In this document: one piece after another, positions 52,987-60,387 of the stretch
Numbering within the stretch: the stretch's first letter is position 1
Layout: each line of letters opens with the position of its first letter
Source: a virus
Length of the DNA: 64,000 nt
Virus record (IMG/VR): IMGVR_UViG_3300043409_000928
Span: 62,001-126,000 of that record
Direction: 5' to 3' (one strand)
The notes under the pieces: model-generated
What the model was told of the DNA's origin: nothing
Seen by the model: the letters and a program-made list of their open reading frames with translations, nothing else
The model's database searches: none
Program-made: the position numbers and the translations under genes

Positions 52987-53015
52987 TGTAAAAATCCGCC
53001 TTATTATTGGCGGAT
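52987..53015 (-). terminator. Rho-independent terminator
   Basis: Stem ATCCGCC/GGCGGAT with an 8-nt A/T loop is followed on the minus strand by TTTTACATTT. It lies after the small 68-residue gene, splitting the portal and core-protease transcripts. Confidence 0.85.
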
Positions 53016-53019
53016 CTTA

Positions 53020-53226
53020 TTAAGTTGCTGGGGGTCTTGCGTACATTGTTTTAACAAACTTCAGTCTTTGTTTGTTTTCATAATCTCTTAGATCTCTAAT
53101 TTTTCTTAGTTGATTTATATGTTCCAGTGTTAGACGCTTCCTACGCAGGTCTCCAAAGAAAGCAACTTCGGGGTCAATTTCTTTTTCAATTTCTTCTTCA
53201 GCGTTGATAATATCATTGAATCTCAT
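53020..53226 (-). CDS. Small charged protein downstream of portal, gp67-like position
   Basis: A 68-residue charged protein with IINAEEEIEKEIDPEVAFFGDLRRKRL. It begins at the ATG at 53226; the frame is open further back into the portal gene but that portion is a shadow. Proteins of this size and charge follow gp20 in T4-like phages (gp67 position), so a prohead-core role is inferred from location. The terminator follows 5 nt after its stop. Confidence 0.55.
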   Translation of the reverse strand: MRFNDIINAEEEIEKEIDPEVAFFGDLRRKRLTLEHINQLRKIRDLRDYENKQRLKFVKTMYARPPAT

Positions 53227-53251
53227 AGCTCTACTTATCCAATTTAGGCTA

Positions 53252-54925
53252 TTAAGCTGGAGGAGATGCAGCCGGTGTTGGGCTTGCAGAAGCGCCAGTA
53301 TCAGCTGTATCTGTGGCAACATCAGGAGCGGCACCTAGATCACCTATGCCACCTGACAGGTCTAAGTCACCTTCTGAAGGACCTTTTAATCCAGTTGCAC
53401 CAAAGTCTGCACCTTCTTCATTTGGTTGACTTTCCCCGGCATTTTCTTCTCTCCAGGCTTTTTCGTTTTCTAAGATTTCATCATCTGTCAGTCCTAAGAA
53501 TTTCTGTAGTTTGAAGCGATGTGCTAGATACGGAATTTCTGCTAGCTGTGTGAATACTGCGGCACGGGCATTGTTAATTTCAATTTCTCTGTAGCCACTG
53601 AAGTTTTGCGGCTCAAGCATGTCAATATCAAAACTCGAGCTATCAATATTAACACCACGCTGTTTTAAGAATATTTTAAATTCTTTATCTAAATACGGAG
53701 CAACTAAACCTTGTAATCGTCTGCAATATCGATTGAATCGAAATTCCTGAATTAATGCTGTACCCATACGTCCGTCTGTAAACTGTACAGCAGTATCATC
53801 TGGGCCAGTTGGCAAATAACTACTTGGAATACGCAGACCACGCAGTAACTTATTAGTAAAAAACTTCAAGTCGTCAATTTCACCCAGCCCTTGCCCACCG
53901 GGCAATACTTCAACTTTTGATCCACGACCATCGGCTGTTTGTGCAAAGAAGAAATCTTCCATGATACTCAATGGATTATAACTAGCATCCATTTGTGTAC
54001 TACCACCAGAACGAGTTGGAATACGGCGTTGATGTATTTCGTTTTTAACACGCTCAACGAAAGCCATGGCCTGGTGACTTGGTAAATTGCCTGTATCAAT
54101 ATAGAATACTCTGCGTTCTGGAGCTCGCTGTACACGATAGATGATAATAGCATCTTCAAGTAATTCTTTTTGCTTGTAAATTTTAAATACACTATCTAAA
54201 ATACTTGCACCAAACGGCCAGCTAGCATCTAACCCTTCATTTAATGTGATATGTATAACATGCTCACCATCAACAGCAATTTCACCACCCTGTGCTCCAG
54301 GTTTACCGTAATTACTGCCTTGACTATATACCCCTGGCGTGTTAGGTGCCGCGGCACCTGTTAATGTCTGTACATTATCAATAGGTTGTGTTGCAACTTT
54401 ATTTGCAAAGTTAGGGTGTACATTGGCAATAACATATTGTTCAACTGCGCGACCTTCGGCTTCATTGATAACTGCTCGTTTCACATCTGCTGAGTTAACC
54501 CAGTACAGTTCAAATGTTTCTGGATCACGCAAGAAGAAATGATCACCATACTTGATTGCATTTCTAAATGTACGGAATATACGCTGATCCATTTTATTAA
54601 TGGCACACCACTTTTTCAATGATGCAGTAACAATCTTACTTTCACTTTCTGTTGGTTCTTCTTTCCACATCACACGGAATGGTAAATTTGTATCTGGTTC
54701 TGATTGTGTGCAAAATTCAGCAATGGTGTCCAGTGCGGCATTGATCTCGCTGTCTTGGTCCATTTGATCGTATTGAACATATCGTTCAACTCTGTTTGGT
54801 TGTCCAGTGTATACATCTTGTAACCAAGATGCAAATTTTGCAGAAGATCCTTGAACAGCTTGACGGCCATTACTTTTTAGTTCACCTTCTGGTTCCCAAA
54901 TTTTAAAATGTTTTCTCCAACTCAT
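53252..54925 (-). CDS. 20: Portal vertex protein gp20
   Basis: A 557-residue portal. Matching gp20 segments include RYVQYDQMDQDSEINAALD near the start, VFYIDTGNLPSHQAMAFVE, DDLKFFTNKLLRGLRIP-SSYLP, and FNRYCRRLQGL. The dodecameric portal is the packaging channel and the head-tail connector. The C-terminal 70 residues are acidic and then Thr/Ala/Pro-rich, beyond the T4 length of 524. It starts 21 nt after the tape-measure stop with an AAGGT Shine-Dalgarno. Confidence 0.94.
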   Translation of the reverse strand: MSWRKHFKIWEPEGELKSNGRQAVQGSSAKFASWLQDVYTGQPNRVERYVQYDQMDQDSEINAALDTIAEFCTQSEPDTNLPFRVMWKEEPTESESKIVTASLKKWCAINKMDQRIFRTFRNAIKYGDHFFLRDPETFELYWVNSADVKRAVINEAEGRAVEQYVIANVHPNFANKVATQPIDNVQTLTGAAAPNTPGVYSQGSNYGKPGAQGGEIAVDGEHVIHITLNEGLDASWPFGASILDSVFKIYKQKELLEDAIIIYRVQRAPERRVFYIDTGNLPSHQAMAFVERVKNEIHQRRIPTRSGGSTQMDASYNPLSIMEDFFFAQTADGRGSKVEVLPGGQGLGEIDDLKFFTNKLLRGLRIPSSYLPTGPDDTAVQFTDGRMGTALIQEFRFNRYCRRLQGLVAPYLDKEFKIFLKQRGVNIDSSSFDIDMLEPQNFSGYREIEINNARAAVFTQLAEIPYLAHRFKLQKFLGLTDDEILENEKAWREENAGESQPNEEGADFGATGLKGPSEGDLDLSGGIGDLGAAPDVATDTADTGASASPTPAASPPA

Positions 54926-54946
54926 AGCGTTACTTACCTTATTTTT

Positions 54947-57892
54947 TTAACTTAGTCTTACCGGAGCATCGCTGGTGGATGGTCTTGTATTACCTCTAAT
55001 TGCGGCCATATCGTTTTGTATTGAACTAACCATTGACATTAATTGGCCAACTGTTTCTTGGGTAAATGTAGGACTATCTTTTGGTCCAGTTTGTACGTCC
55101 TGATTTGCAACAATATTGCCTGCTACATTACTGTCTACACTTGGGGTATTAATACTTGCATACTGTCTCTCAGTAATGGTTCCTGCAATTTGTCCATTTG
55201 TAGAATTTGGATTTGATATTGTAGCAGTTGGTGTTGGCTGTGTAACAATTGAAGCTGTCTGTGTGGCATTTGAAGCTGTCTGAGTGGCAGTTGGGGGTGG
55301 CTGTGTAGCATTCGAAGCTGTTTGTGTAGCAGTTGATGATGCCACAGGGTTTAAATCTTCGTTACCACTTGGCTCAGAATTGTCTGCAACAGCGTTATCT
55401 TTACTAAGACCCATGGCCTTGCCTATCCATGAATCACTTAGCCAACCAAACAAACTAGTAAATGGTTTTGTGATTACTTTCCATATTGCACTGGCACCTG
55501 ATTTTAATATGCTGGTTAAACCGTCAAATGCACCAGTAAAAAGTCCAGTCACTGAATTCCAAATTGCACTGGCACCTGATTTTAATATGCTGGTTAAACC
55601 GCTAAATGCACTACTGAAAACTCCAGTTACTGCATTCCATATCGCACTTGCACCATTGGCAAACCATCCTACTAGATCTTTAAATCCGTCCCATAACTTA
55701 CCAGAAATTTCAACAATTTCATCCCAGAAATAAATGATACCAGCACCCACTGCAACCACTGCCGCAATAATTCCCCATACTGGTGCTGTTATACCAGCCA
55801 GGAGACCACCAATTGCTGTGGCAATACCACCTAGGATTGATCCAAGGCCAGCCATCATACCGCCTAGCATAGGCACTAATTTAGCAATCCAAGGTCCTAA
55901 TTTCCCAAACCAACCAGCAACAGGTCCTATGAATTTTCCAAGCTTGCCAAAACTGCCCACTACCGATCCCCATGCAGATGTTGCCATTGCAATCAGGGCT
56001 GGTATAACAGTTGATAATATTGTCCAGGCCATAACAGCAAGATTTTTTATCATTGCTCCTGCACTAGAAAGTAAGGCCATACTAAATTTGCCCATGGATA
56101 ACAGCATTCCAGTAAACCCACCAGCACTTCGGTATGCTGCCATTGTTCCTGCTAATAGGCTTCCAACAAATTTACCCATTGAAGCGGCCATTCCAACTAG
56201 CCCACCTGCATTTTTCCACATGGCCACAGAGCCTGCTAATATGCTTTTACCAAAGTCCAGTAGTGCTGGTATAATCATTTTAACAGAACCAGCACCACCT
56301 GACATAAATGCACCTACACCACCGGCCGCCAACACAGCCGGTAATATTCCAACTAGGCCTATAATGCCAGCAGTCAATCCAACAAGAACATTACGCAAAC
56401 TTCTCATTGTGTCTGCTAGGTTATCCATTGATTGAATGTTCTTGGCTTCAGAAGTTTTAAACATACCTTCTAATTCTTTTTTTGCACTTGCATCACCTGC
56501 CGCTGCCTTGGCCTGCAGGTCTAACTTTTTAGCCAATACACCAGCCGCAATACCTGCATCAAATAAACCTTCAGTGCCTTTTGCTCCAAGATTTGATCTA
56601 CTGTTTGAAATTGCTTCAAGATTGCCTCGCTGTCCTTGCATGCCTTTTGCCAAGCTTGCCGCATCTACTACACCACCATTTGCTTGCTTGGCACTGGTAA
56701 CTGCTCCTGTTACTGCTTGAAAGTTTGCCATTGCTTCAGGACTGGCATAAGTTGCTGCCGCACCATTATCGCCTTTGGCAATTAACAATGCCATTCTGTT
56801 TAAATCTTCTTCGTTATTGCTTACACCTGCCGCGGCCAGTGCTTGTTTAATATCTTCTGCGCCTTTAACTCCTTGGAGTGCGGCCGCTTGTCCACTTGTA
56901 CTCTTTCTAAAGTTTTCAATACTCTTTAGAATTTCTTTTGAGCTGGTACCAAATGCGTTGCTTAATGTTCTGGCACTGTCAACAGTTTCAGCATACTGCT
57001 TGACCATCATCTGTTGTGCTTCTTTTTCACTTTTAGCAGTCAACTGAATAGTTGCACTCAGTGAACCCATAACATTTGCTTGATCTTCTTGTGTCAATCC
57101 CATTGCCGCAGTAGACTTTGCGGCTTTGTTCATTGTCTTTGTTAATTCAGGTCCAAGATTTTTACTAAGCGTTCCGCTGATAACACCACTTCCCATTCTA
57201 AAACCTCTGGCCAGTTCGCTGAGTGTTTCAACTGATTGTTGTGAGTTTTTACCAAATGCTTTAAATCCGCCTTGACTCTGTTCAATAACTTTAATAAAAT
57301 TATCACCAAGGCCACTCATTAGTTTTGCTTGTGTAATGGAACCAATTTTAAATGCTCCAAGATCAGCCATGCCACCAAGTTGTCTAGCGTCACTGGCAAA
57401 CTCATTCATCATAGTAAGCATAAAACTTACACCACCAGCAAATCCGCCTAAGGCTTTTCCTACCACAGAAGTACTGTATTTTAAATTAGAACTTAGTCCT
57501 TTAAATGCTCCTTCAAAAGTTTGGCCACCTCTAAATAGGTCAGTGCCAAAGTTTTTAAATTCTTTGCCTACATCTTTCATTGAAAGTGCCACTTTGGCAT
57601 GTGCGTCTTCTTCTTTCTTTATTGTCTTGATTAATTCTTCGCGCTCGTCATTGTCCTTTTGAGATAATGATCCTGTTTTTTCCAGAACTTTGCTTAAACT
57701 TGCTAATCTAGATTCTAACTCCAAAAATTCCTTTGACTTTGGCGCTGACTTTGATGATGTCTTTGCTCCGGCTACTCCAGAAGTGGATCCTGTGCCTCGA
57801 CCTACGCCATCAGACATGCCGTTCATTTTTAATGTCAAACGCTCAAGGGCATCTGCCAAATTCCGGCCTGTTTCTTCGGTCAATTCACTCAT
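54947..57892 (-). CDS. Tail tape-measure protein
   Basis: A 981-residue protein that I read as the tape measure (T4 gp29 counterpart). It has a long helical N-terminal half (residues 40-480) and several hydrophobic segments between about 505 and 740 (for example LVGLTAGIIGLVGILPAVL, TAPVWGIIAAVVAVGAGII). Three near-copies of a 'SILKSGASAIW(N/K)' amphipathic repeat follow (about 770-850), then a Thr/Gln/Asn-rich linker with TQTASNAT repeats. Its start is divergent from the tail-chaperone-like genes, which fits. Tape-measure length sets tail length. Confidence 0.75.
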   Translation of the reverse strand: MSELTEETGRNLADALERLTLKMNGMSDGVGRGTGSTSGVAGAKTSSKSAPKSKEFLELESRLASLSKVLEKTGSLSQKDNDEREELIKTIKKEEDAHAKVALSMKDVGKEFKNFGTDLFRGGQTFEGAFKGLSSNLKYSTSVVGKALGGFAGGVSFMLTMMNEFASDARQLGGMADLGAFKIGSITQAKLMSGLGDNFIKVIEQSQGGFKAFGKNSQQSVETLSELARGFRMGSGVISGTLSKNLGPELTKTMNKAAKSTAAMGLTQEDQANVMGSLSATIQLTAKSEKEAQQMMVKQYAETVDSARTLSNAFGTSSKEILKSIENFRKSTSGQAAALQGVKGAEDIKQALAAAGVSNNEEDLNRMALLIAKGDNGAAATYASPEAMANFQAVTGAVTSAKQANGGVVDAASLAKGMQGQRGNLEAISNSRSNLGAKGTEGLFDAGIAAGVLAKKLDLQAKAAAGDASAKKELEGMFKTSEAKNIQSMDNLADTMRSLRNVLVGLTAGIIGLVGILPAVLAAGGVGAFMSGGAGSVKMIIPALLDFGKSILAGSVAMWKNAGGLVGMAASMGKFVGSLLAGTMAAYRSAGGFTGMLLSMGKFSMALLSSAGAMIKNLAVMAWTILSTVIPALIAMATSAWGSVVGSFGKLGKFIGPVAGWFGKLGPWIAKLVPMLGGMMAGLGSILGGIATAIGGLLAGITAPVWGIIAAVVAVGAGIIYFWDEIVEISGKLWDGFKDLVGWFANGASAIWNAVTGVFSSAFSGLTSILKSGASAIWNSVTGLFTGAFDGLTSILKSGASAIWKVITKPFTSLFGWLSDSWIGKAMGLSKDNAVADNSEPSGNEDLNPVASSTATQTASNATQPPPTATQTASNATQTASIVTQPTPTATISNPNSTNGQIAGTITERQYASINTPSVDSNVAGNIVANQDVQTGPKDSPTFTQETVGQLMSMVSSIQNDMAAIRGNTRPSTSDAPVRLS

Positions 57893-57924
57893 TAAATTAC
57901 GGTCCTGAAGCCATTATATTAGTA

Positions 57925-57965
57925 CATAAATAGATTATGAAAGTAGGCCTACGAACCTATTTACC
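57925..57965. promoter_or_regulatory. Face-to-face late promoters
   Basis: A plus-strand octamer CATAAATA (57925-57932) reads towards the gp26-like gene, and a minus-strand octamer GGTAAATA (57958-57965) reads towards the tape measure. Each lies downstream of the other, so the two transcripts should overlap at their 5' ends. A palindrome GTAGGCCTAC lies between them. Confidence 0.6.
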
Positions 57966-57981
57966 GTTAAGGATTAAGTAC

Positions 57982-58875
57982 ATGGATAACCAAAACCCAC
58001 TAAAAAAGCCGTTTAAGGCAGTGACACCAAACCCGTTGGCAGGGTATTACCGCCGCCCTGGCACATACATTGAACTTCCTTCAAAAGGAAGATTTTATAA
58101 GCTTCCACCCAAGGTTTCAGACACAAACGAATTGGCAATCTATCCAATGACTGCCAAAGATGAATTGGCATTAAAAAATCCAGATTCGTTATTAAACGGT
58201 GAAGCGTTAAAGCAGGTAATACAAAGTGTTTGTCCAGATATCAGGAATGTCAACGAAATTCCTGCCCCGGACATTGATGCTATCTTAGTGGCCATGCGTA
58301 TGGCCAGCTATGGTGATGACATGGAATTGAATGTCACACACGGATGCAATGAAAGCGAAGGGAAGAGCCAACGAATTACCATTGGACTAGGCGGAGTTCT
58401 TTCTACTCTTAAAGAAATTCCAGAAGGTGTAGGCTCAGTTACACTTAGTACCGGTGTACGAGTTGAATTAAGACCGTATACGTTAGAATCACAAAGTAAG
58501 CTTCTTCGCATTCAATTTACAACAATGCGACAGTTGCAGGCCATGGAAGCAAACGAAACTTCAACAGTTGATCAAAAAGCAGAAGTTGCTACCAATGGAT
58601 ACAATGTGTTGGTTGATCTAAGTCAAGAAATACTTGCACAAAGTATCATTTCAGTAACATTACCAGATGAAACTGAAGTAACTAACTATTCACATATTTT
58701 TGAATGGGTTAAGAATTTAGATCGTGCAAGCAATGAACGATTAGATGTAGAGCTAAAAAGATTTGGCGAGTTTGGTATTACTCGAACAGTTAAAATAAAG
58801 TGTGATTACTGCAATGAGGATTACACATCAGATATGTTGTTTGACCCCACAAGTTTTTTCGCCAACGGCTCTTGA
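57982..58875 (+). CDS. 26: gp26-like baseplate hub / tail-assembly chaperone
   Basis: A 297-residue protein similar in outline to the gp26 family of T4-like phages (GTYIELPSKGRFYKLPPKV, then PMTAKDELALKNPDSLLNGEAL), ending with a Cys pair CDYC. The ATG at 57982 has AAGGATTAAG upstream; the frame is open 15 codons earlier, but that would start inside the late promoter region. Near its 3' end a T TTT TTC heptamer (58854-58860) allows -1 frameshifting into the next gene. Location opposite the tape measure and the frameshift both fit a gpG/gpGT-type chaperone role. Confidence 0.75.
   Translation: MDNQNPLKKPFKAVTPNPLAGYYRRPGTYIELPSKGRFYKLPPKVSDTNELAIYPMTAKDELALKNPDSLLNGEALKQVIQSVCPDIRNVNEIPAPDIDAILVAMRMASYGDDMELNVTHGCNESEGKSQRITIGLGGVLSTLKEIPEGVGSVTLSTGVRVELRPYTLESQSKLLRIQFTTMRQLQAMEANETSTVDQKAEVATNGYNVLVDLSQEILAQSIISVTLPDETEVTNYSHIFEWVKNLDRASNERLDVELKRFGEFGITRTVKIKCDYCNEDYTSDMLFDPTSFFANGS
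58854..58860 (+). other. Candidate -1 ribosomal frameshift heptamer T TTT TTC
   Basis: The heptamer is in phase with the gp26-like frame (TTT and TTC are zero-frame codons). After slipping, ribosomes read five codons and then the ATG of the next gene in frame, with no stop between. The zero-frame stop TGA is 12 nt downstream. Confidence 0.6.
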
Positions 58876-59099
58876 TGTTTGGAGTTGATAGAGTAAAGAT
58901 TAGAAACTTTATTGACGCAATCGAATCAGATGCAAGAGCCTTAATCAAAGAAGTATCTACACTAAGCATCTGGGGACCAGTGGATCCAGAATCAATCTGG
59001 AATATGACATATCTTGAAAGACTTGTTCTTAGTGAAGCAATAAAAGAGAAGACAGAAACAATGTATGGGAAAAAAGGTATTGCTCGTAGTCGGATGTAA
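58875..59099 (+). CDS. Small helical protein, second tail-chaperone-like gene (gp51-like position)
   Basis: A 74-residue helical protein (RVKIRNFIDAIESDARALIKEV, in part). The ATG at 58875 overlaps the gp26-like stop (TGATG) and lies in its -1 frame. It could be made alone by re-initiation, fused to gp26 by -1 frameshifting, or both. In T4 the small gp51 follows the hub genes. A terminator-like stem follows at 59116. Confidence 0.6.
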   Translation: MFGVDRVKIRNFIDAIESDARALIKEVSTLSIWGPVDPESIWNMTYLERLVLSEAIKEKTETMYGKKGIARSRM

Positions 59100-59757
59100 C
59101 TTGTTATATCTTGGTAGAGCGAATACTTCGCTCTTGAATTTCGTATCGCTTCGCTCTACTCATTCATCTTGTATTATATAGAGTAGTTAAAGTAATTATA
59201 GTGGATTATAGTGAATCACATTTGATAACATTTTGATTACTTGACACTGATGCTTCAGTCACACTTAGCCCTGTTAAGGACTAAGAGAAAACTTGACACC
59301 GAAGTTCAAGCCACATTCAACTAAAGAAACTTGTTAAAGTAAGGGCGGTCACGCTGTACCCTTTTACACTCATCTTATATGACGCTACCGTATTGACCTA
59401 GTTGAAATCGTCGATACAGCATGTAGGTTGTAATAGTTCACCAGAGCCTACTCATTTTAGCTTTCGTATACTAATCCCAGTTCTTTTCAAGCAATTGAAC
59501 TTCGTCCTGTGAAGGATAGTGGGCGTTAGTCTCTGCTACTGCACAGAATTTCCTTCCCCAGCGCAACCCTAGTGCCTGGTTTTATGGGTGTCTAATTATA
59601 TCGGTGACACTGACCTATCAGTAGTGATCTTGTCGTTGTGAGTTTGCTAATTGAATTTGCGAAATCGCTGTGAGTGTCTACATTGCGTAGTAAATTAGCC
59701 AGGATGAGTTATTGTACACTTTAATTATCAAATGAGCCAGGTGAGTTATAGCCGTTG
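59100..59757. other. 658-bp non-coding region with repeated hairpins
   Basis: No coding frame of note is found between the converging genes. It starts with the 59116-59134 terminator-like stem. It then holds short perfect stems: two share the core ACTGA-N4-TCAGT (59246-59259 and 59608-59621), each preceded by TGAC. Others are CTTAG/CTAAG with an inner CCT/AGG (59264-59285), AGTTC/GAACT (59479-59501) and GAAGGA/TCCTTC (59511-59557). Repeated phrases include ACTTGACAC (two copies) and AGCCAGG(A)TGAGTTAT (two copies near 59697 and 59735). I see no tRNA cloverleaf or intron core. It may encode a structured RNA or a replication origin. Confidence 0.6.
59115..59158 (+). terminator. Terminator-like stem with two alternative partners
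   Basis: AGAGCGAA (59116-59123) pairs with TTCGCTCT at 59127-59134 across a 3-nt loop, or with TTCGCTCTA at 59150-59158. The first form is followed by a weak T-rich tract. It probably ends the gp26-like transcript. Confidence 0.6.
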
Positions 59758-60186
59758 TTACAGCTTGTTTATTATGTGTGAGCCATGTACACGAACACTA
59801 ATTTGTCCATTGTAATAATCTGTCGATTCCAATACTTTTCTATCAAATTGTTCTTTGGCCTCTATGTAAGAGCATACTGCCTTTGAATTACAGTAATGTA
59901 GAATCTCTCTAATAAAGTTATCTCTACCAAGAGATTCTACATCTTTGTTCAACTGATCGTTGCTACCGTAGTATTCTTTCCAGTCTGAGTCAATCTTAGA
60001 ACGAATACGCTTTTTCTTCTTGACTCCATTTTTCTGTTTGACCACTTTATAGGTAGTCTTGGAAAATTTTGCTAACTTTTTGCCAATATACATCCGATGG
60101 TCAGTTTTATTTGTTATAAGATAAACAAAACCAACGCATTCTTCAGGAAGTACATCTACCACAGTACCTTGATACAGCCAAGTCAT
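59758..60186 (-). CDS. GIY-YIG nuclease-like protein
   Basis: A 142-residue protein. The GIY-YIG core is visible as GFVYLITN (residues 18-25) and MYIGKK (32-37), with a basic insertion, WKEYYGSN, and a late glutamate in YIEAKEQFD. It may be a free-standing homing endonuclease (Seg-like) or a structure-specific nuclease. It lies next to the 658-bp non-coding region and overlaps the histone-like gene by one base. Stand-alone nucleases of this type spread between phages, which could explain the odd neighbouring non-coding stretch. Confidence 0.75.
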   Translation of the reverse strand: MTWLYQGTVVDVLPEECVGFVYLITNKTDHRMYIGKKLAKFSKTTYKVVKQKNGVKKKKRIRSKIDSDWKEYYGSNDQLNKDVESLGRDNFIREILHYCNSKAVCSYIEAKEQFDRKVLESTDYYNGQISVRVHGSHIINKL

Positions 60187-60377
60187 TACTTGGGAGTTGA
60201 CAGGGCTTCTTTCTCGGCTGTAATCTCTTTACGGCGTTCTTTGATTGCTTTGCTCATTTCTTGCAGAGCCTTACGAGCTCGAGCGGCCGCGGCCTTTACA
60301 CCCTTGCCTGAGAACTTTTCGTTTTCAGCTTTATAATTTTCAAATTGTTCTAAAAGTGTTTCATGATTTGTTGACAT
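60186..60377 (-). CDS. Histone H1-like (Hc1-type) small basic protein
   Basis: A 63-residue basic protein. NEKFSGKGVKAAAARARKALQEM, quoted in part as KGVKAAAARARKALQEM, followed by SKAIKERRKEI, is the signature of Hc1/H1-like proteins of bacteria and phages. Such proteins bind and compact DNA. The ATG at 60377 with AAGGAGA is chosen over an upstream in-frame ATG at 60401 that lies inside gp46. It sits directly after gp46, in the gp47-gp46 operon. Confidence 0.75.
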   Translation of the reverse strand: MSTNHETLLEQFENYKAENEKFSGKGVKAAAARARKALQEMSKAIKERRKEITAEKEALSTPK

Positions 60378-60387
60378 TACAGTCTCC

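Noticed and set aside
55284-57662. Long plus-strand frames opposite the tape-measure gene (up to 233 residues)
   Set aside because: Shadows of the tape-measure coding sequence, with repetitive Ala/Pro/Ile composition and no ribosome-binding sites.
59100-59757. Group I intron or tRNA cluster in the non-coding region next to the GIY-YIG gene
   Set aside because: No split coding exon flanks it, no P7/core consensus and no cloverleaf with a T-arm could be found by eye.
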